Source: Paenibacillus spongiae
GTDB taxonomy: Bacteria > Bacillota > Bacilli > Paenibacillales > Paenibacillaceae
Direction of reading: 5' to 3'
Assembly: GCF_024734895.1 (NCBI RefSeq)
Contig: NZ_CP091430.1
Coordinates: forward strand, 6,937,501-7,001,500
Length of the DNA stretch: 64,000 bases
The notes under the pieces are model-generated. The model worked only from the letters and a program-made list of their open reading frames with translations, was not told the DNA's origin and did no database searches. The position numbers were made by a program, and so were the translations under genes. Shown here piece by piece: positions 24,386 through 38,996 of this stretch (positions within the stretch are counted from its first letter, which is position 1; each line of letters opens with the position of its first letter).

Positions 24386-25576
24386 TTATTTTTGGATGGA
24401 AGCAACTGCGCCAGCGCCTACTGTACGTCCGCCTTCGCGGATAGAGAAGCGCGTGCCATCTTCCAGTGCGATTGGAGCGATCAGTTCAACCGTTACTGTG
24501 ATGTTGTCGCCTGGCATAACCATCTCAGTGCCTTCTGGCAGGTTGATGATGCCCGTAACGTCCGTCGTACGGAAGTAGAACTGTGGACGGTAGCCTGTGA
24601 AGAAAGGCTTGTGACGGCCACCTTCTTCTTTAGTCAGAACGTAGATTTGAGCAGTGAAGTTCGTGTGAGGCTTAACCGAACCTGGCTTCGCAAGAACTTG
24701 TCCGCGCTCGATGTCTTTACGATCTACACCACGAAGCAATGCGCCGATGTTGTCGCCAGCTTGAGCGGAGTCAAGCAGCTTACGGAACATTTCAACGCCC
24801 GTAACAACAGATTTGCGGCTTTCTTCAACAAGACCGATAATTTCGATCTCGTCCGATACTTTAACTACGCCACGCTCAACACGGCCAGTCGCAACTGTAC
24901 CACGGCCTGTGATTGTGAACACGTCCTCAACTGGCATAAGGAACGGTTTTGCAACGTCGCGCTCTGGAGTTGGGATGTAAGTGTCGATTTGCTCGAACAA
25001 TTCAACAACTTTGTCAGCCCACTCGCCATCTGGGTTAGCAAGAGCTTCACGAGCTGCACCACGGATGATTGGCGTGTCATCGCCTGGGAATTCATATTCG
25101 CTGAGAAGGTCGCGAACTTCCATTTCAACCAGTTCAAGCAACTCTTCGTCTTCAACCATGTCGCATTTGTTCAGGAATACGACGATGTAAGGAACGCCTA
25201 CTTGGCGGGAGAGCAGGATGTGCTCGCGCGTTTGTGGCATTGGGCCGTCAGCTGCGGATACGACGAGGATAGCGCCGTCCATTTGAGCTGCACCCGTAAT
25301 CATGTTTTTAACGTAGTCGGCGTGACCTGGGCAGTCAACGTGAGCATAGTGACGGTTAGGCGTCTCATACTCTACGTGGGATGTCGAGATCGTGATACCG
25401 CGCTCGCGCTCTTCTGGCGCTTTGTCGATTTGGTCGAATGCGATAGCTGCTCCACCGTATCTTTTGGAAAGAACAGTTGTGATGGCAGCCGTCAGCGTTG
25501 TTTTACCATGGTCAACGTGACCGATTGTACCGATATTAACGTGCGGTTTATTACGTTCAAATTTAGCCTTAGCCAT
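24386..25576 (-). CDS. tuf: Elongation factor Tu
   Basis: A GTPase that delivers aminoacyl-tRNA to the ribosomal A site. It has 396 residues with the P-loop GHVDHGKT (19-26), DCPGH (switch II) and NKCD for guanine recognition. Domain 2 contains GRGTVATGRVERG, and domain 3 ends in VGAGAVASIQK. Codon use is very biased: the opposite strand carries a stop-free frame of about 395 codons. It follows fusA by 128 nt and ends at its own terminator. Confidence 0.99.
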   Translation of the reverse strand: MAKAKFERNKPHVNIGTIGHVDHGKTTLTAAITTVLSKRYGGAAIAFDQIDKAPEERERGITISTSHVEYETPNRHYAHVDCPGHADYVKNMITGAAQMDGAILVVSAADGPMPQTREHILLSRQVGVPYIVVFLNKCDMVEDEELLELVEMEVRDLLSEYEFPGDDTPIIRGAAREALANPDGEWADKVVELFEQIDTYIPTPERDVAKPFLMPVEDVFTITGRGTVATGRVERGVVKVSDEIEIIGLVEESRKSVVTGVEMFRKLLDSAQAGDNIGALLRGVDRKDIERGQVLAKPGSVKPHTNFTAQIYVLTKEEGGRHKPFFTGYRPQFYFRTTDVTGIINLPEGTEMVMPGDNITVTVELIAPIALEDGTRFSIREGGRTVGAGAVASIQK

Positions 25577-25704
25577 TGAACTTCTTCCTCCTTAATATAA
25601 AGAAATGTTTATGTGATCGGCCGGATGCGGCTCACTTCTAAAAGGTAGCCGAAATCCGCCCAATATACAACTTATAATAGATTTCCGATCGAAAGAATGC
25701 TTAA

Positions 25705-27780
<2,076 letters not shown>

Positions 27781-27809
27781 GATTATGTCTCCTTTCGTCT
27801 ATGCGAATC

Positions 27810-28280
27810 CTACCAACGGTAGTGTGCGAATGCTTTGTTAGCTTCCGCCATCTTGTGTGTATCTTCGCGTTTCTTAACAGAAGCGCCTGTGTTGTTGGAT
27901 GCATCTAGAATTTCTGCTGCTAGACGCTCTTCCATCGTTTTCTCCCCGCGGTTACGCGAGTAGTTCACGAGCCAACGAAGACCTAGTGCCGTACGGCGCT
28001 CAGGCTTAACTTCGATTGGTACTTGGTAGTTAGAACCGCCTACACGGCGAGCTTTAACCTCAAGTACAGGCATGATGTTCTTGATGGCTGCTTCAAACAC
28101 TTCCATTGGATCTTTGCCCGAACGTTCATTGATAAGCGTGAACGCATCGTACAAAATAGTTTGGGCAACGCCGCGTTTACCGTCGATCATGATGCGGTTA
28201 ATCAAACGTGTTACAAGCTTGCTGTTATACAGCGGATCCGGCAGCACATCGCGTTTTGGTACTGGACCTTTGCGTGGCAT
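27810..28280 (-). CDS. rpsG: Small-subunit ribosomal protein S7 (uS7)
   Basis: Organises the 16S rRNA 3' major domain. The ATG at 28280 gives MPRKGPVPKRDVLPDPLYN, 156 residues; the open frame starts seven codons upstream, but that GTG/ATG lies on the ribosome binding site side. SKLVTRLINRIMIDGKRGVAQ and the C-terminal AHYRW are typical. Confidence 0.98.
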   Translation of the reverse strand: MPRKGPVPKRDVLPDPLYNSKLVTRLINRIMIDGKRGVAQTILYDAFTLINERSGKDPMEVFEAAIKNIMPVLEVKARRVGGSNYQVPIEVKPERRTALGLRWLVNYSRNRGEKTMEERLAAEILDASNNTGASVKKREDTHKMAEANKAFAHYRW

Positions 28281-28351
28281 GAGGGTGTCCCCCTTTCTCA
28301 ATTATTCACTTTGATGTTCATGGCAATACTCTAGTTGAGGACTGCTATGTC

Positions 28352-28771
28352 TTATTTCTTAACTTTAGCGCGTTTCGTACCGTATTTCGAACGGGATTGC
28401 TTACGGTTGTTTACGCCAGCCGTATCGAGCGCACCGCGAACGATATGGTAACGAACACCCGGAAGGTCTTTAACCCGGCCGCCACGAATCAAGACGACAC
28501 TGTGCTCCTGCAAGTTGTGTCCGATACCTGGAATGTAGGCTGTGACCTCAACTTTGTTCGTCAGACGAACCCTTGCGTATTTACGCAATGCGGAGTTTGG
28601 TTTCTTCGGCGTCATCGTACCTACACGCGTGCATACACCGCGCTTCTGTGGAGCGCTAATGTCAGTTGCTTCGCGTTTCAGTGCGTTGAACCCTCTTTGC
28701 AATGCCGGCGATTTCGATTTAACGACTTTCGCTTCACGGCCTTTGCGTACTAGCTGATTAATTGTTGGCAT
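28352..28771 (-). CDS. rpsL: Small-subunit ribosomal protein S12 (uS12)
   Basis: A decoding-centre protein of 139 residues. The streptomycin-related loop reads TPKKPNSALRK and the second conserved loop is around GRVKDLPGVRYH; both appear wild type for sensitivity. The N-terminus is MPTINQLVRKGREAKV. It is the first ribosomal protein of the str cluster after the L7Ae-like gene. Confidence 0.98.
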   Translation of the reverse strand: MPTINQLVRKGREAKVVKSKSPALQRGFNALKREATDISAPQKRGVCTRVGTMTPKKPNSALRKYARVRLTNKVEVTAYIPGIGHNLQEHSVVLIRGGRVKDLPGVRYHIVRGALDTAGVNNRKQSRSKYGTKRAKVKK

Positions 28772-28905
28772 ACTGCCACCTCCTTCCTGTAATGAAAAGC
28801 GCTTGTTACATCATGAGGCTGTTTATAAGCCCACAGATCCAGGCGGTTCATAAAGAAACAAACGAATGTTTTCACCGCTTCTTCCCCGGTAAAAACGACA
28901 GCTCT

Positions 28906-29136
28906 TTATTTGATTTCCGGTATGACCGCGGCCATGGCAGCTCCGACTTCGATACCGCAGGTTTCCCCAAGGTTCTTCATCGTATCAATCCAGGTGATCG
29001 GTACGCCCGCCTGTTCGCAAAGCTGGACAATATTGTCCTTCATACGCGGATCTGCATCTTGTGCAACGTAGACTTCAATGGCTTTCTTCTGCTCCACCAT
29101 CTTAGCCGTCTGTTTACTACCAATCATAAAGTGCAT
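28906..29136 (-). CDS. rplGB: L7Ae/L30e/S12e/Gadd45-family protein
   Basis: A small RNA-binding protein of 76 residues related to archaeal L7Ae (YbxF in Bacillus), which binds kink-turn RNA; its cellular role is uncertain. The ATG at 29136 lies behind GGAGGAAGG. Features are FMIGSKQTAKMVEQKKAIEVYVAQDADP at the start (typical GxxQT pattern) and CGIEVGAAMAAVI at the end. It lies between rpoC and rpsL, as in Bacillus. Confidence 0.93.
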   Translation of the reverse strand: MHFMIGSKQTAKMVEQKKAIEVYVAQDADPRMKDNIVQLCEQAGVPITWIDTMKNLGETCGIEVGAAMAAVIPEIK

Positions 29137-29331
29137 GATATCCCTTCCTCCCAAGTCAAGAACGCTGCTGCTAACGTGCTTTCTGTTCTGATTTGTACAA
29201 GCTCAGGGGTCATGCCAATAGGCACACTTCGATATAGTAGCACTTCGCCCAACAACATGTCAAGCAAGTTTTATATCTGAATTTGTAAATCATAACTTAG
29301 ACCAGATGTTTAATACGGAAGAGCAGGACAA

Positions 29332-29350
29332 CGGCCCTCAATGAGGGCCG
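29332..29350 (-). other. GC-rich hairpin between rpoC and the L7Ae-like gene
   Basis: CGGCCCTCA and TGAGGGCCG form a 9-bp perfect stem just behind the rpoC stop. There is no U tract, so it may act as a weak or factor-dependent terminator, or as an mRNA 3'-end stabiliser. Confidence 0.4.
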
Positions 29351-29404
29351 CGTCACTACTAGCTCCAGGCTTCTATCCTAGGATGAGATGCCATTTCCGA
29401 TGAC

Positions 29405-32400
29405 TTATGATTCTACCGGTACCGTCTCAGCTTCCTGCATAGTTTCCAACTCTTCTTCCATGCCAGCTAGACGAATACTGCGGTAACGGTTCATCCCTGT
29501 TCCTGCCGGGATGAGCTTGCCGATAATAACATTCTCTTTCAGGCCGAGCAATTGGTCCACTTTCCCTTTGATCGCTGCATCCGTAAGGACGCGAGTCGTC
29601 TCTTGGAAAGAAGCTGCCGACAAGAAGGAGTCTGTTTCCAGCGACGCTTTCGTAATCCCCAGCAATACCGGTTTGGCAACAGCAGGCTCAAGACCTGACA
29701 GGATCGCTTCACGGTTAGCTGCCTCGTATTCATGAATATCCACGAATGCTCCAGGGAGCAGAGTCGTATCTCCCGCGTCCACGATGCGGATTTTACGAAG
29801 CATTTGCTTGATCATGACTTCAACGTGCTTATCGTTAATTTCAACGCCCTGGTTCCGGTAAACGCGTTGAACTTCTTGCAGAATATAGTTCTGAACGCCA
29901 CGGATCCCTTTGATGCGCAGCATATCCTTCGGATCGATCGATCCGTCGGTAAGCTCATCGCCTGCTTCAATATGTTGACCTTTAATGACGCGAATTCTGG
30001 AGCCGTAGCTAACCGGATACACCTTGCTCTCCGCTTCGCCTTGAACTTCAATTTCGCGGCGGTCTTTCGCCTCGCGAATATCTTTAATTACGCCGTCAAG
30101 CTCGGTAATGATCGCTTGACCTTTCGGATTACGCGCTTCGAAGAGCTCTTGAATACGCGGCAAACCTTGCGTAATATCGTCTCCGGCGACACCGCCGGTA
30201 TGGAATGTACGCATCGTAAGCTGTGTTCCCGGCTCACCGATCGATTGAGCGGCAATAATGCCGACAGCTTCCCCGATCTCAACATGCTTGCCGGTAGCAA
30301 GGTTACGTCCGTAACAAATTTTACATACGCCATGTCTCGCGCGGCAGCTCAGTACGGAACGGATTTGTAGCTTCTCCACTCCGGCTTCGATGATCGCTTC
30401 CGCCCTGCTCGAATCGATCAACTCGCTGCGGTGAACGATAACTTCGCCCGATTCCGGATGACGGATCGTCTCGAACGAGTAGCGGCCTTCGATACGGTCA
30501 TACAGATCCTCGATAACCTCTTTGCCATCTTGGATTTTGCTGACCATGAAGCCTTTATCCGTACCGCAATCGTCCTCACGAACGATCACGTCTTGAGCTA
30601 CGTCTACCAGACGCCGTGTCAGGTAACCGGAATCCGCTGTACGCAGCGCCGTATCGGCAAGACCTTTACGGGCACCGTGCGTCGAGATGAAGTACTCGAG
30701 AACGGTTAGTCCTTCACGGAAGTTCGATTTGATCGGCAACTCGATAATACGTCCGGACGGGTTGGCCATCAGCCCCCGCATACCGCCAAGCTGTGTAATC
30801 TGCGATTTGTTACCCCGCGCCTTGGAATCCACCATGAGCATGATGGAGTTATAGCGATCCATCGATTTCATGAGGACATCGGTAATTTTATCTTTCGTCT
30901 GGCCCCAAATATCAATGACGCGGTCATACCGTTCTTCGTTGGTGATAAGACCACGACGATATTGGTTGGTGACCACCTTGACTTTGTCTTCAGACTCTTT
31001 AAGAATTTCCTGCTTCTCCTGCGGTACGATAACGTCCGAGACGGCAATCGTAATGCCTGCACGTGTCGAGTACGTAAATCCGAGCTGCTTGATGCGGTCG
31101 AGCGTAATCGACGTTTGAGTCGTTTCGTAGATACGGAAAACCTCTGCAATAATATAGCCCAGGTATTCCTTACCGACACCGCCAACAATAGGGATTTCCT
31201 GCATAAAGCTTTGCAGATCCGCACCCTTTTTCGTGACGAAGTATTTGGACGGCGTTCCATAGAGCAGATTGGCTTTGCTCGGCTCATTGATATAAGGGAA
31301 CGTTTCCGGGAAAATTTCATTGAAAATGATTTTGCCGACTGTCGTCAACAGTAACGATTGCTGCTGCTCCTCGGTAAAGGTGACTTTCTTCAGCACTTTG
31401 ACCGGAATAAATACGCGAGCATGCAGGGATACAATTCCGCGTTGGTAAGCAGAAATCGCTTCGTTTATATTTGCGAATACGGAGCCGCTGCCCTTCGCTT
31501 CTTTGTTATCCATCGTCAAATAGTAGCTTCCCAGAACCATATCCTGAGAAGGCGTAACGACCGGCTTGCCGTCTTTCGGGTTCAAGATGTTCCCGGAAGC
31601 GAGCATCAGCAGACGCGCTTCTGCTTGCGCTTCAGCCGACAGCGGAACGTGAACAGCCATCTGGTCGCCGTCGAAATCCGCGTTGTACGCGGTACAAACA
31701 AGCGGATGAAGCTTGATAGCGCGCCCTTCAACCAGAATCGGTTCAAACGCTTGAATACCGAGACGGTGAAGCGTAGGGGCGCGGTTTAGCAGTACCGGAT
31801 GCTCTTTGATGACTTCTTCGAGGACATCCCATACTTCAGGGCTAACGCGCTCGACCTTGCGCTTCGCGCTCTTGATGTTATGAGCCAAGCCCTTGTTGAC
31901 GAGCTCTTTCATGACGAAAGGTTTGAACAGCTCGAGCGCCATTTCTTTCGGCAGCCCGCACTGATACATCTTGAGGCTCGGACCGACGACGATAACGGAA
32001 CGGCCGGAGTAGTCAACCCGTTTACCCAACAGGTTCTGACGGAAGCGACCTTGCTTCCCTTTCAGCATATGGCTAAGCGATTTGAGCGGACGGTTGCCCG
32101 GGCCCGTTACCGGACGGCCGCGGCGGCCGTTGTCGATCAGAGCATCGACGGCCTCTTGCAGCATCCGCTTCTCGTTCTGCACGATAATGTCTGGAGCGCC
32201 CAGATCGAGCAGACGCTTCAGACGATTGTTCCGGTTAATGACCCGACGATACAGATCGTTCAAGTCGGAGGTTGCAAAGCGTCCGCCGTCCAGCTGGACC
32301 ATCGGACGAAGCTCCGGCGGAATAACCGGCAGGACATCCAGAATCATCCAGCCCGGCAGGTTGCCGGAATTACGGAACGCTTCGATAACTTCCAAACGCT

Positions 32401-33022
32401 TGATAGCACGGTTACGACGCTGTCCTTGAGCGGTTCTCAGCTCTTCTCTAAGCGTTTCGAGCTCACGCTCGACGTCGATGTCCTGCAGAAGCTTCTTGAC
32501 GGCTTCCGCACCCATCCCCGCTTGGAAACCGTAGCCGTACTTCTCGCGGTAGCTGCGGTATTCCTTCTCGGACAATAGCTGCTTCTTCTCGAGCGGCGTA
32601 TCCCCTGGATCCGTTACGACATAAGATGCAAAATAGATAATCTCTTCCAGCGAACGGGGCGACATATCGAGTGCTAGCCCCATCCGGCTTGGAATTCCTT
32701 TGAAATACCAGATATGCGATACTGGCGCGGCAAGCTCGATATGCCCCATCCGTTCGCGGCGAACCTTCGCCCGTGTTACTTCCACGCCGCAGCGGTCGCA
32801 AACGACGCCTTTGTAACGTACGCGTTTATATTTGCCGCAATGGCACTCCCAGTCCTTCGTCGGCCCGAAGATTTTTTCGCAGAATAATCCTTCCTTCTCA
32901 GGCTTTAGCGTCCTGTAGTTGATCGTTTCCGGTTTCTTAACCTCACCGCGCGACCAAGAACGGATTTTATCTGGCGATGCTAATCCAATCTTCATGTACT
33001 CGAAGTTGTTCACGTCCAACAA
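29405..33022 (-). CDS. rpoC: DNA-directed RNA polymerase subunit beta'
   Basis: The catalytic subunit, 1205 residues. An N-terminal zinc site (CHCGKY...CDRCG) lies near 60-80, the clamp and lid segments follow, and the active-site loop NADFDGDQM is near residue 450. The trigger loop region is near GGVAGDDITQGLPRIQELFEARNPKGQA. The second zinc site is C-RARHGVCKICYG. The start is one of two adjacent TTG codons behind AAGGAGGG. It follows rpoB by 84 nt. Confidence 0.99.
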   Translation of the reverse strand: MLDVNNFEYMKIGLASPDKIRSWSRGEVKKPETINYRTLKPEKEGLFCEKIFGPTKDWECHCGKYKRVRYKGVVCDRCGVEVTRAKVRRERMGHIELAAPVSHIWYFKGIPSRMGLALDMSPRSLEEIIYFASYVVTDPGDTPLEKKQLLSEKEYRSYREKYGYGFQAGMGAEAVKKLLQDIDVERELETLREELRTAQGQRRNRAIKRLEVIEAFRNSGNLPGWMILDVLPVIPPELRPMVQLDGGRFATSDLNDLYRRVINRNNRLKRLLDLGAPDIIVQNEKRMLQEAVDALIDNGRRGRPVTGPGNRPLKSLSHMLKGKQGRFRQNLLGKRVDYSGRSVIVVGPSLKMYQCGLPKEMALELFKPFVMKELVNKGLAHNIKSAKRKVERVSPEVWDVLEEVIKEHPVLLNRAPTLHRLGIQAFEPILVEGRAIKLHPLVCTAYNADFDGDQMAVHVPLSAEAQAEARLLMLASGNILNPKDGKPVVTPSQDMVLGSYYLTMDNKEAKGSGSVFANINEAISAYQRGIVSLHARVFIPVKVLKKVTFTEEQQQSLLLTTVGKIIFNEIFPETFPYINEPSKANLLYGTPSKYFVTKKGADLQSFMQEIPIVGGVGKEYLGYIIAEVFRIYETTQTSITLDRIKQLGFTYSTRAGITIAVSDVIVPQEKQEILKESEDKVKVVTNQYRRGLITNEERYDRVIDIWGQTKDKITDVLMKSMDRYNSIMLMVDSKARGNKSQITQLGGMRGLMANPSGRIIELPIKSNFREGLTVLEYFISTHGARKGLADTALRTADSGYLTRRLVDVAQDVIVREDDCGTDKGFMVSKIQDGKEVIEDLYDRIEGRYSFETIRHPESGEVIVHRSELIDSSRAEAIIEAGVEKLQIRSVLSCRARHGVCKICYGRNLATGKHVEIGEAVGIIAAQSIGEPGTQLTMRTFHTGGVAGDDITQGLPRIQELFEARNPKGQAIITELDGVIKDIREAKDRREIEVQGEAESKVYPVSYGSRIRVIKGQHIEAGDELTDGSIDPKDMLRIKGIRGVQNYILQEVQRVYRNQGVEINDKHVEVMIKQMLRKIRIVDAGDTTLLPGAFVDIHEYEAANREAILSGLEPAVAKPVLLGITKASLETDSFLSAASFQETTRVLTDAAIKGKVDQLLGLKENVIIGKLIPAGTGMNRYRSIRLAGMEEELETMQEAETVPVES

Positions 33023-33106
33023 GGAGCAACCCTCCTTCGCTTATGGTTCACTTGTGTCAAGCCTGATTCGAAACATCAACTGCTATGCTGCATCCGTACA
33101 TGTATG

Positions 33107-36652
<3,546 letters not shown>

Positions 36653-37048
36653 CTTAACCTCACCCCTCATGTCTGCTTCACAGAAAAATGAACAATGCAT
36701 GCTTTCCGGCAGGCGCAAACCACCTGCAGTTAAGGAACCGCAAGCCTTTGCGCACGTAAACGGATCGAGTGTAGAGCATGCAAAGTCTGATTCAATAAAG
36801 AAAAGCCCTTATCGAAGATTCGAAAAAAGAGCATGTTTCTGTCTGTCGCTTCGCGTCAATAGACCAAAATCCCATATTAAGTACTTTTGCCCAAAAACTA
36901 AACATTATACGTCAAATCCGCATTTCTTATTCGCGAAAAATAACGCTTGACATTTTAGTTGGCTAAAGAGATTGATCCCATTCTAATACTGACATTTTAT
37001 AATGATATCATATTCGAAATGTCAAGTCAACCAATCGTTTTCGATTTC
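36653..37048. other. rpoB upstream region of about 400 nt
   Basis: No gene is visible. The distal part holds overlapping promoter elements and three TGACATTT motifs. A weaker TATAAT lies at 36904-36909 without a good -35. The remainder would be an untranslated leader of roughly 340 nt for rpoB, with only small hairpins. Confidence 0.45.
36997..37030 (-). promoter_or_regulatory. rpoB: Overlapping SigA promoters of rpoB-rpoC
   Basis: Two readings share this segment on the minus strand. TTGACT (37025-37030) pairs at 17 nt with TATCAT (37002-37007). TTGACA (37020-37025) pairs at 17 nt with TTATAA (36997-37002). An inverted repeat with GACATTT and AAATGTC arms (36991-37023) covers both. Confidence 0.6.
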
Positions 37049-37651
37049 TTAAGCTTTCTTTTGTGCGCGGAAGATACGATACCCCTTGTCTTTCGTCATT
37101 TCATCCACCCGGTCGAACAACGTGCTCAGCTTCGCTTCCGCTGATGGAGCGCCTTGCTTCTTCTGAATGACGATCCACATATAGCCGCCTGGCCGCAGTA
37201 ATTCCGCGCCTTCTTCAAAAATTTGATGCACGACGGCTTTGCCGGCCCTAATCGGAGGGTTCGTTACAATGACATCAAAGCGTTGATCCTTTACCCGTTC
37301 ATACAGATCGCTCTGCAGTACCGTTATATTCGTCACCGCATTCAGCACCGCATTTTCTTGCGCCAGCTGCACAGCCCGTTCATTAATATCGATCATCGTG
37401 ATATGACCTGCAGGATTCATCTTGGCCGCCGTAATCCCAATTGCGCCATACCCGCACCCTACATCGAGAACCTGCGCTCCCGGAGCAAGCTCGAGCGCTT
37501 CGACCAATACGCGGCTTCCGTAATCAACGCCGGACTTTGAGAAAACCCCTTTGTCGGTAATGAACCGCAGCTTGATGCTTCGAAGCACAGTCTCGTGAAT
37601 TTGACGATCCGACTTGACAACCGGTGATTTCGAATAATAATGATCCGCCAT
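37049..37651 (-). CDS. Class I SAM-dependent rRNA methyltransferase (RsmC-like)
   Basis: Equivalent of Bacillus YbxB. The AdoMet motif I VLDVGCGYGAIGI lies near 60-72 and motif IV VTNPPI near 130-135, the latter typical of N-methyltransferases of the RsmC/RsmD group. The predicted target is a guanine N2 of 16S rRNA; the site is not provable from sequence. The ATG at 37651 follows GGAGG by 8 nt, giving 200 residues; an ATG five codons upstream overlaps the ribosome binding site. It lies between rplL and rpoB. Confidence 0.9.
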   Translation of the reverse strand: MADHYYSKSPVVKSDRQIHETVLRSIKLRFITDKGVFSKSGVDYGSRVLVEALELAPGAQVLDVGCGYGAIGITAAKMNPAGHITMIDINERAVQLAQENAVLNAVTNITVLQSDLYERVKDQRFDVIVTNPPIRAGKAVVHQIFEEGAELLRPGGYMWIVIQKKQGAPSAEAKLSTLFDRVDEMTKDKGYRIFRAQKKA

Positions 37652-37772
37652 CGTTTTATCCTCCATCTCGCAACAATAAACCCGCGTCGTATTTGACAGC
37701 TTATAGGCACTATACGGCGTACGTTTTCAGCTACGAATGATACTACCGCCTTTATCTTGGCGCATATTTCAA

Positions 37773-37811
37773 TAAAGCGAACCCCTTGAAGCAGACGCTT
37801 CAAGGGGTTCG
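37773..37811 (-). terminator. Terminator after rplL
   Basis: A perfect 15-bp stem (CGAACCCCTTGAAGC and complement) with a 4-nt loop, followed by CTTTATT on the minus strand. It probably ends the rplJ-rplL unit before the methyltransferase gene. Confidence 0.8.
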
Positions 37812-37833
37812 TTGCATGATACTCAGAAGAGAA

Positions 37834-38193
37834 TTACTTTACTTCTACGGAAGCGCCTGCTTCTTCAAGTTTAGCTTTGATTCCTTCTGCATCTTCTTTG
37901 CTTACTTTTTCTTTGATTGCCTTCGGTGCGTTGTCAACAAGGTCTTTTGCTTCTTTCAGGCCAAGACCTGTGATTTCGCGAACAACTTTAATAACGTTGA
38001 TTTTCGAAGCGCCAGCGCTGTTCAGAATTACGTCGAATTCAGATTGCTCTTCAGCAACTGCTGCGCCGCCAGCTGCTACTGCAACTGGTGCTGCTGCTGT
38101 TACGCCGAATTCTTCTTCGATTGCTTTAACGAGATCGTTCAGTTCAAGAACGTTCATGCCTTTGATGGCTTCCAAGATTTGCTCTTTGCTCAT
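37834..38193 (-). CDS. rplL: Large-subunit ribosomal protein L7/L12 (bL12)
   Basis: A multi-copy stalk protein that recruits translation GTPases. It has 119 residues: an N-terminal dimerisation helix (KEQILEAIKGMNVLELNDLV), an Ala-rich hinge (VTAAAPVAVAAGGAAVA) and a C-terminal globular domain (INVIKVVREITGLGLKEAKDLV). It lies 72 nt after rplJ. Confidence 0.98.
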   Translation of the reverse strand: MSKEQILEAIKGMNVLELNDLVKAIEEEFGVTAAAPVAVAAGGAAVAEEQSEFDVILNSAGASKINVIKVVREITGLGLKEAKDLVDNAPKAIKEKVSKEDAEGIKAKLEEAGASVEVK

Positions 38194-38265
38194 GGTTAAA
38201 CCTCCAGTAAATTTGTTTGATTTAATTGGTTCATGAAGCGGTTTATGCTTCGGATAAAATACGTC

Positions 38266-38763
38266 TTAAGCTTCCTTCTGCTCAGCCACTGCTTTAACAG
38301 CAAGGGCGAAGTTGCGCATAGGCGCTTGCAGGACGCTGAGGAGCATGGAAAGCAAACCATCGCGCGATGGCAGCTCAGCCAATGCTTTGATCTCACTTGC
38401 ATTATAAACGTTACCTTCAACAACGCCGCCTTTAAGTTTCAGTGCTTCGTTCTTCTTGGCATAATCGTTGAGGATCTTAGCCGGAGCAACTGCGTCCGTG
38501 TTGCAGAATGCAACTGCAGTCGGTCCTGTCAGCACTTCATGCAATTGTTTCAGTTCAGCACTGTCAGTCGCACGGCGTACGAGCGAGTTTTTCAGTACTT
38601 GAAACTCTACTCCCGCTTCGCGCAGCTGTTTACGAAGTTCCGTCACTTGCGCAACGTTCAAACCACGGTAGTCTGCAACAACCGTGCAGGAGCTTTCGCG
38701 GAATTTTGTAATGATTGTTTCAACGGCTTCTTGCTTGCCTTGAATAATCTTTGCGTTTGCCAA
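38266..38763 (-). CDS. rplJ: Large-subunit ribosomal protein L10 (uL10)
   Basis: Base of the L12 stalk and autoregulator of its own operon in many bacteria. I choose the TTG at 38763, 8 nt after GGGAGG, giving (M)ANAKIIQGKQEAVE, 165 residues; the GTG at 38772 lies within the ribosome binding site. DYRGLNVAQVTELRKQLREAGVE and the C-terminal L12-binding helix (LALAVKAVAEQKEA-like) are visible. It is preceded by an L10 leader. Confidence 0.96.
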   Translation of the reverse strand: MANAKIIQGKQEAVETIITKFRESSCTVVADYRGLNVAQVTELRKQLREAGVEFQVLKNSLVRRATDSAELKQLHEVLTGPTAVAFCNTDAVAPAKILNDYAKKNEALKLKGGVVEGNVYNASEIKALAELPSRDGLLSMLLSVLQAPMRNFALAVKAVAEQKEA

Positions 38764-38833
38764 TTTGTACACCTCCCGTTATTTACTCGACATCCCGTTT
38801 CAAGCAATGAATTCCTTCATCCGCGATGCATGA

Positions 38834-38966
38834 GAAAGGCCTTCGCGGATGTAGCGAAGGCCATGATGGTTCGTTGTTCGTCTGCCGAAGGCAGCGTCAC
38901 AAACACTTTATCATAACACCTCGGTAGGAAATTAAGCCTTGATGGCACCTACTGTCTACGGTATGC
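38834..38966 (-). promoter_or_regulatory. L10 leader with attenuator hairpin
   Basis: On the minus strand the leader core reads CCGTAGACAGTAGGTGCC and, downstream, TTTCCTACCGAGGTGTTAT (38913-38962). These match conserved elements of the Firmicute L10 leader, in which CAGTAGG pairs with CCTACCG. It is followed by GGCCTTCGC/GCGAAGGCC plus a TTTCT tail (38834-38862), a transcription attenuator. L10 (with L12) binding to the leader is known to control rplJ-rplL in Bacillus. Confidence 0.82.
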
Positions 38967-38996
38967 GTATTCGAATGTCAATCGATCGTATCTCTC

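Noticed and set aside
24392..25579. 395-codon plus-strand ORF opposite tuf
   Set aside because: No ribosome binding site, no family resemblance, Cys/Phe/Val-rich composition; explained by the codon bias of tuf.
29332..29350. Strong intrinsic terminator after rpoC
   Set aside because: The stem is good but has no U tract, so it is listed only as a hairpin.
36669..36718. ATG start for rpoB at 36718 or 36670
   Set aside because: Neither has a ribosome binding site; the TTG at 36652 does and matches the Bacillus N-terminus.
38970..38990. SigA promoter directly before the L10 leader
   Set aside because: TTGACA is present, but the matching -10 (TAGACA) is inside the conserved leader box, so the hexamer is probably coincidental.
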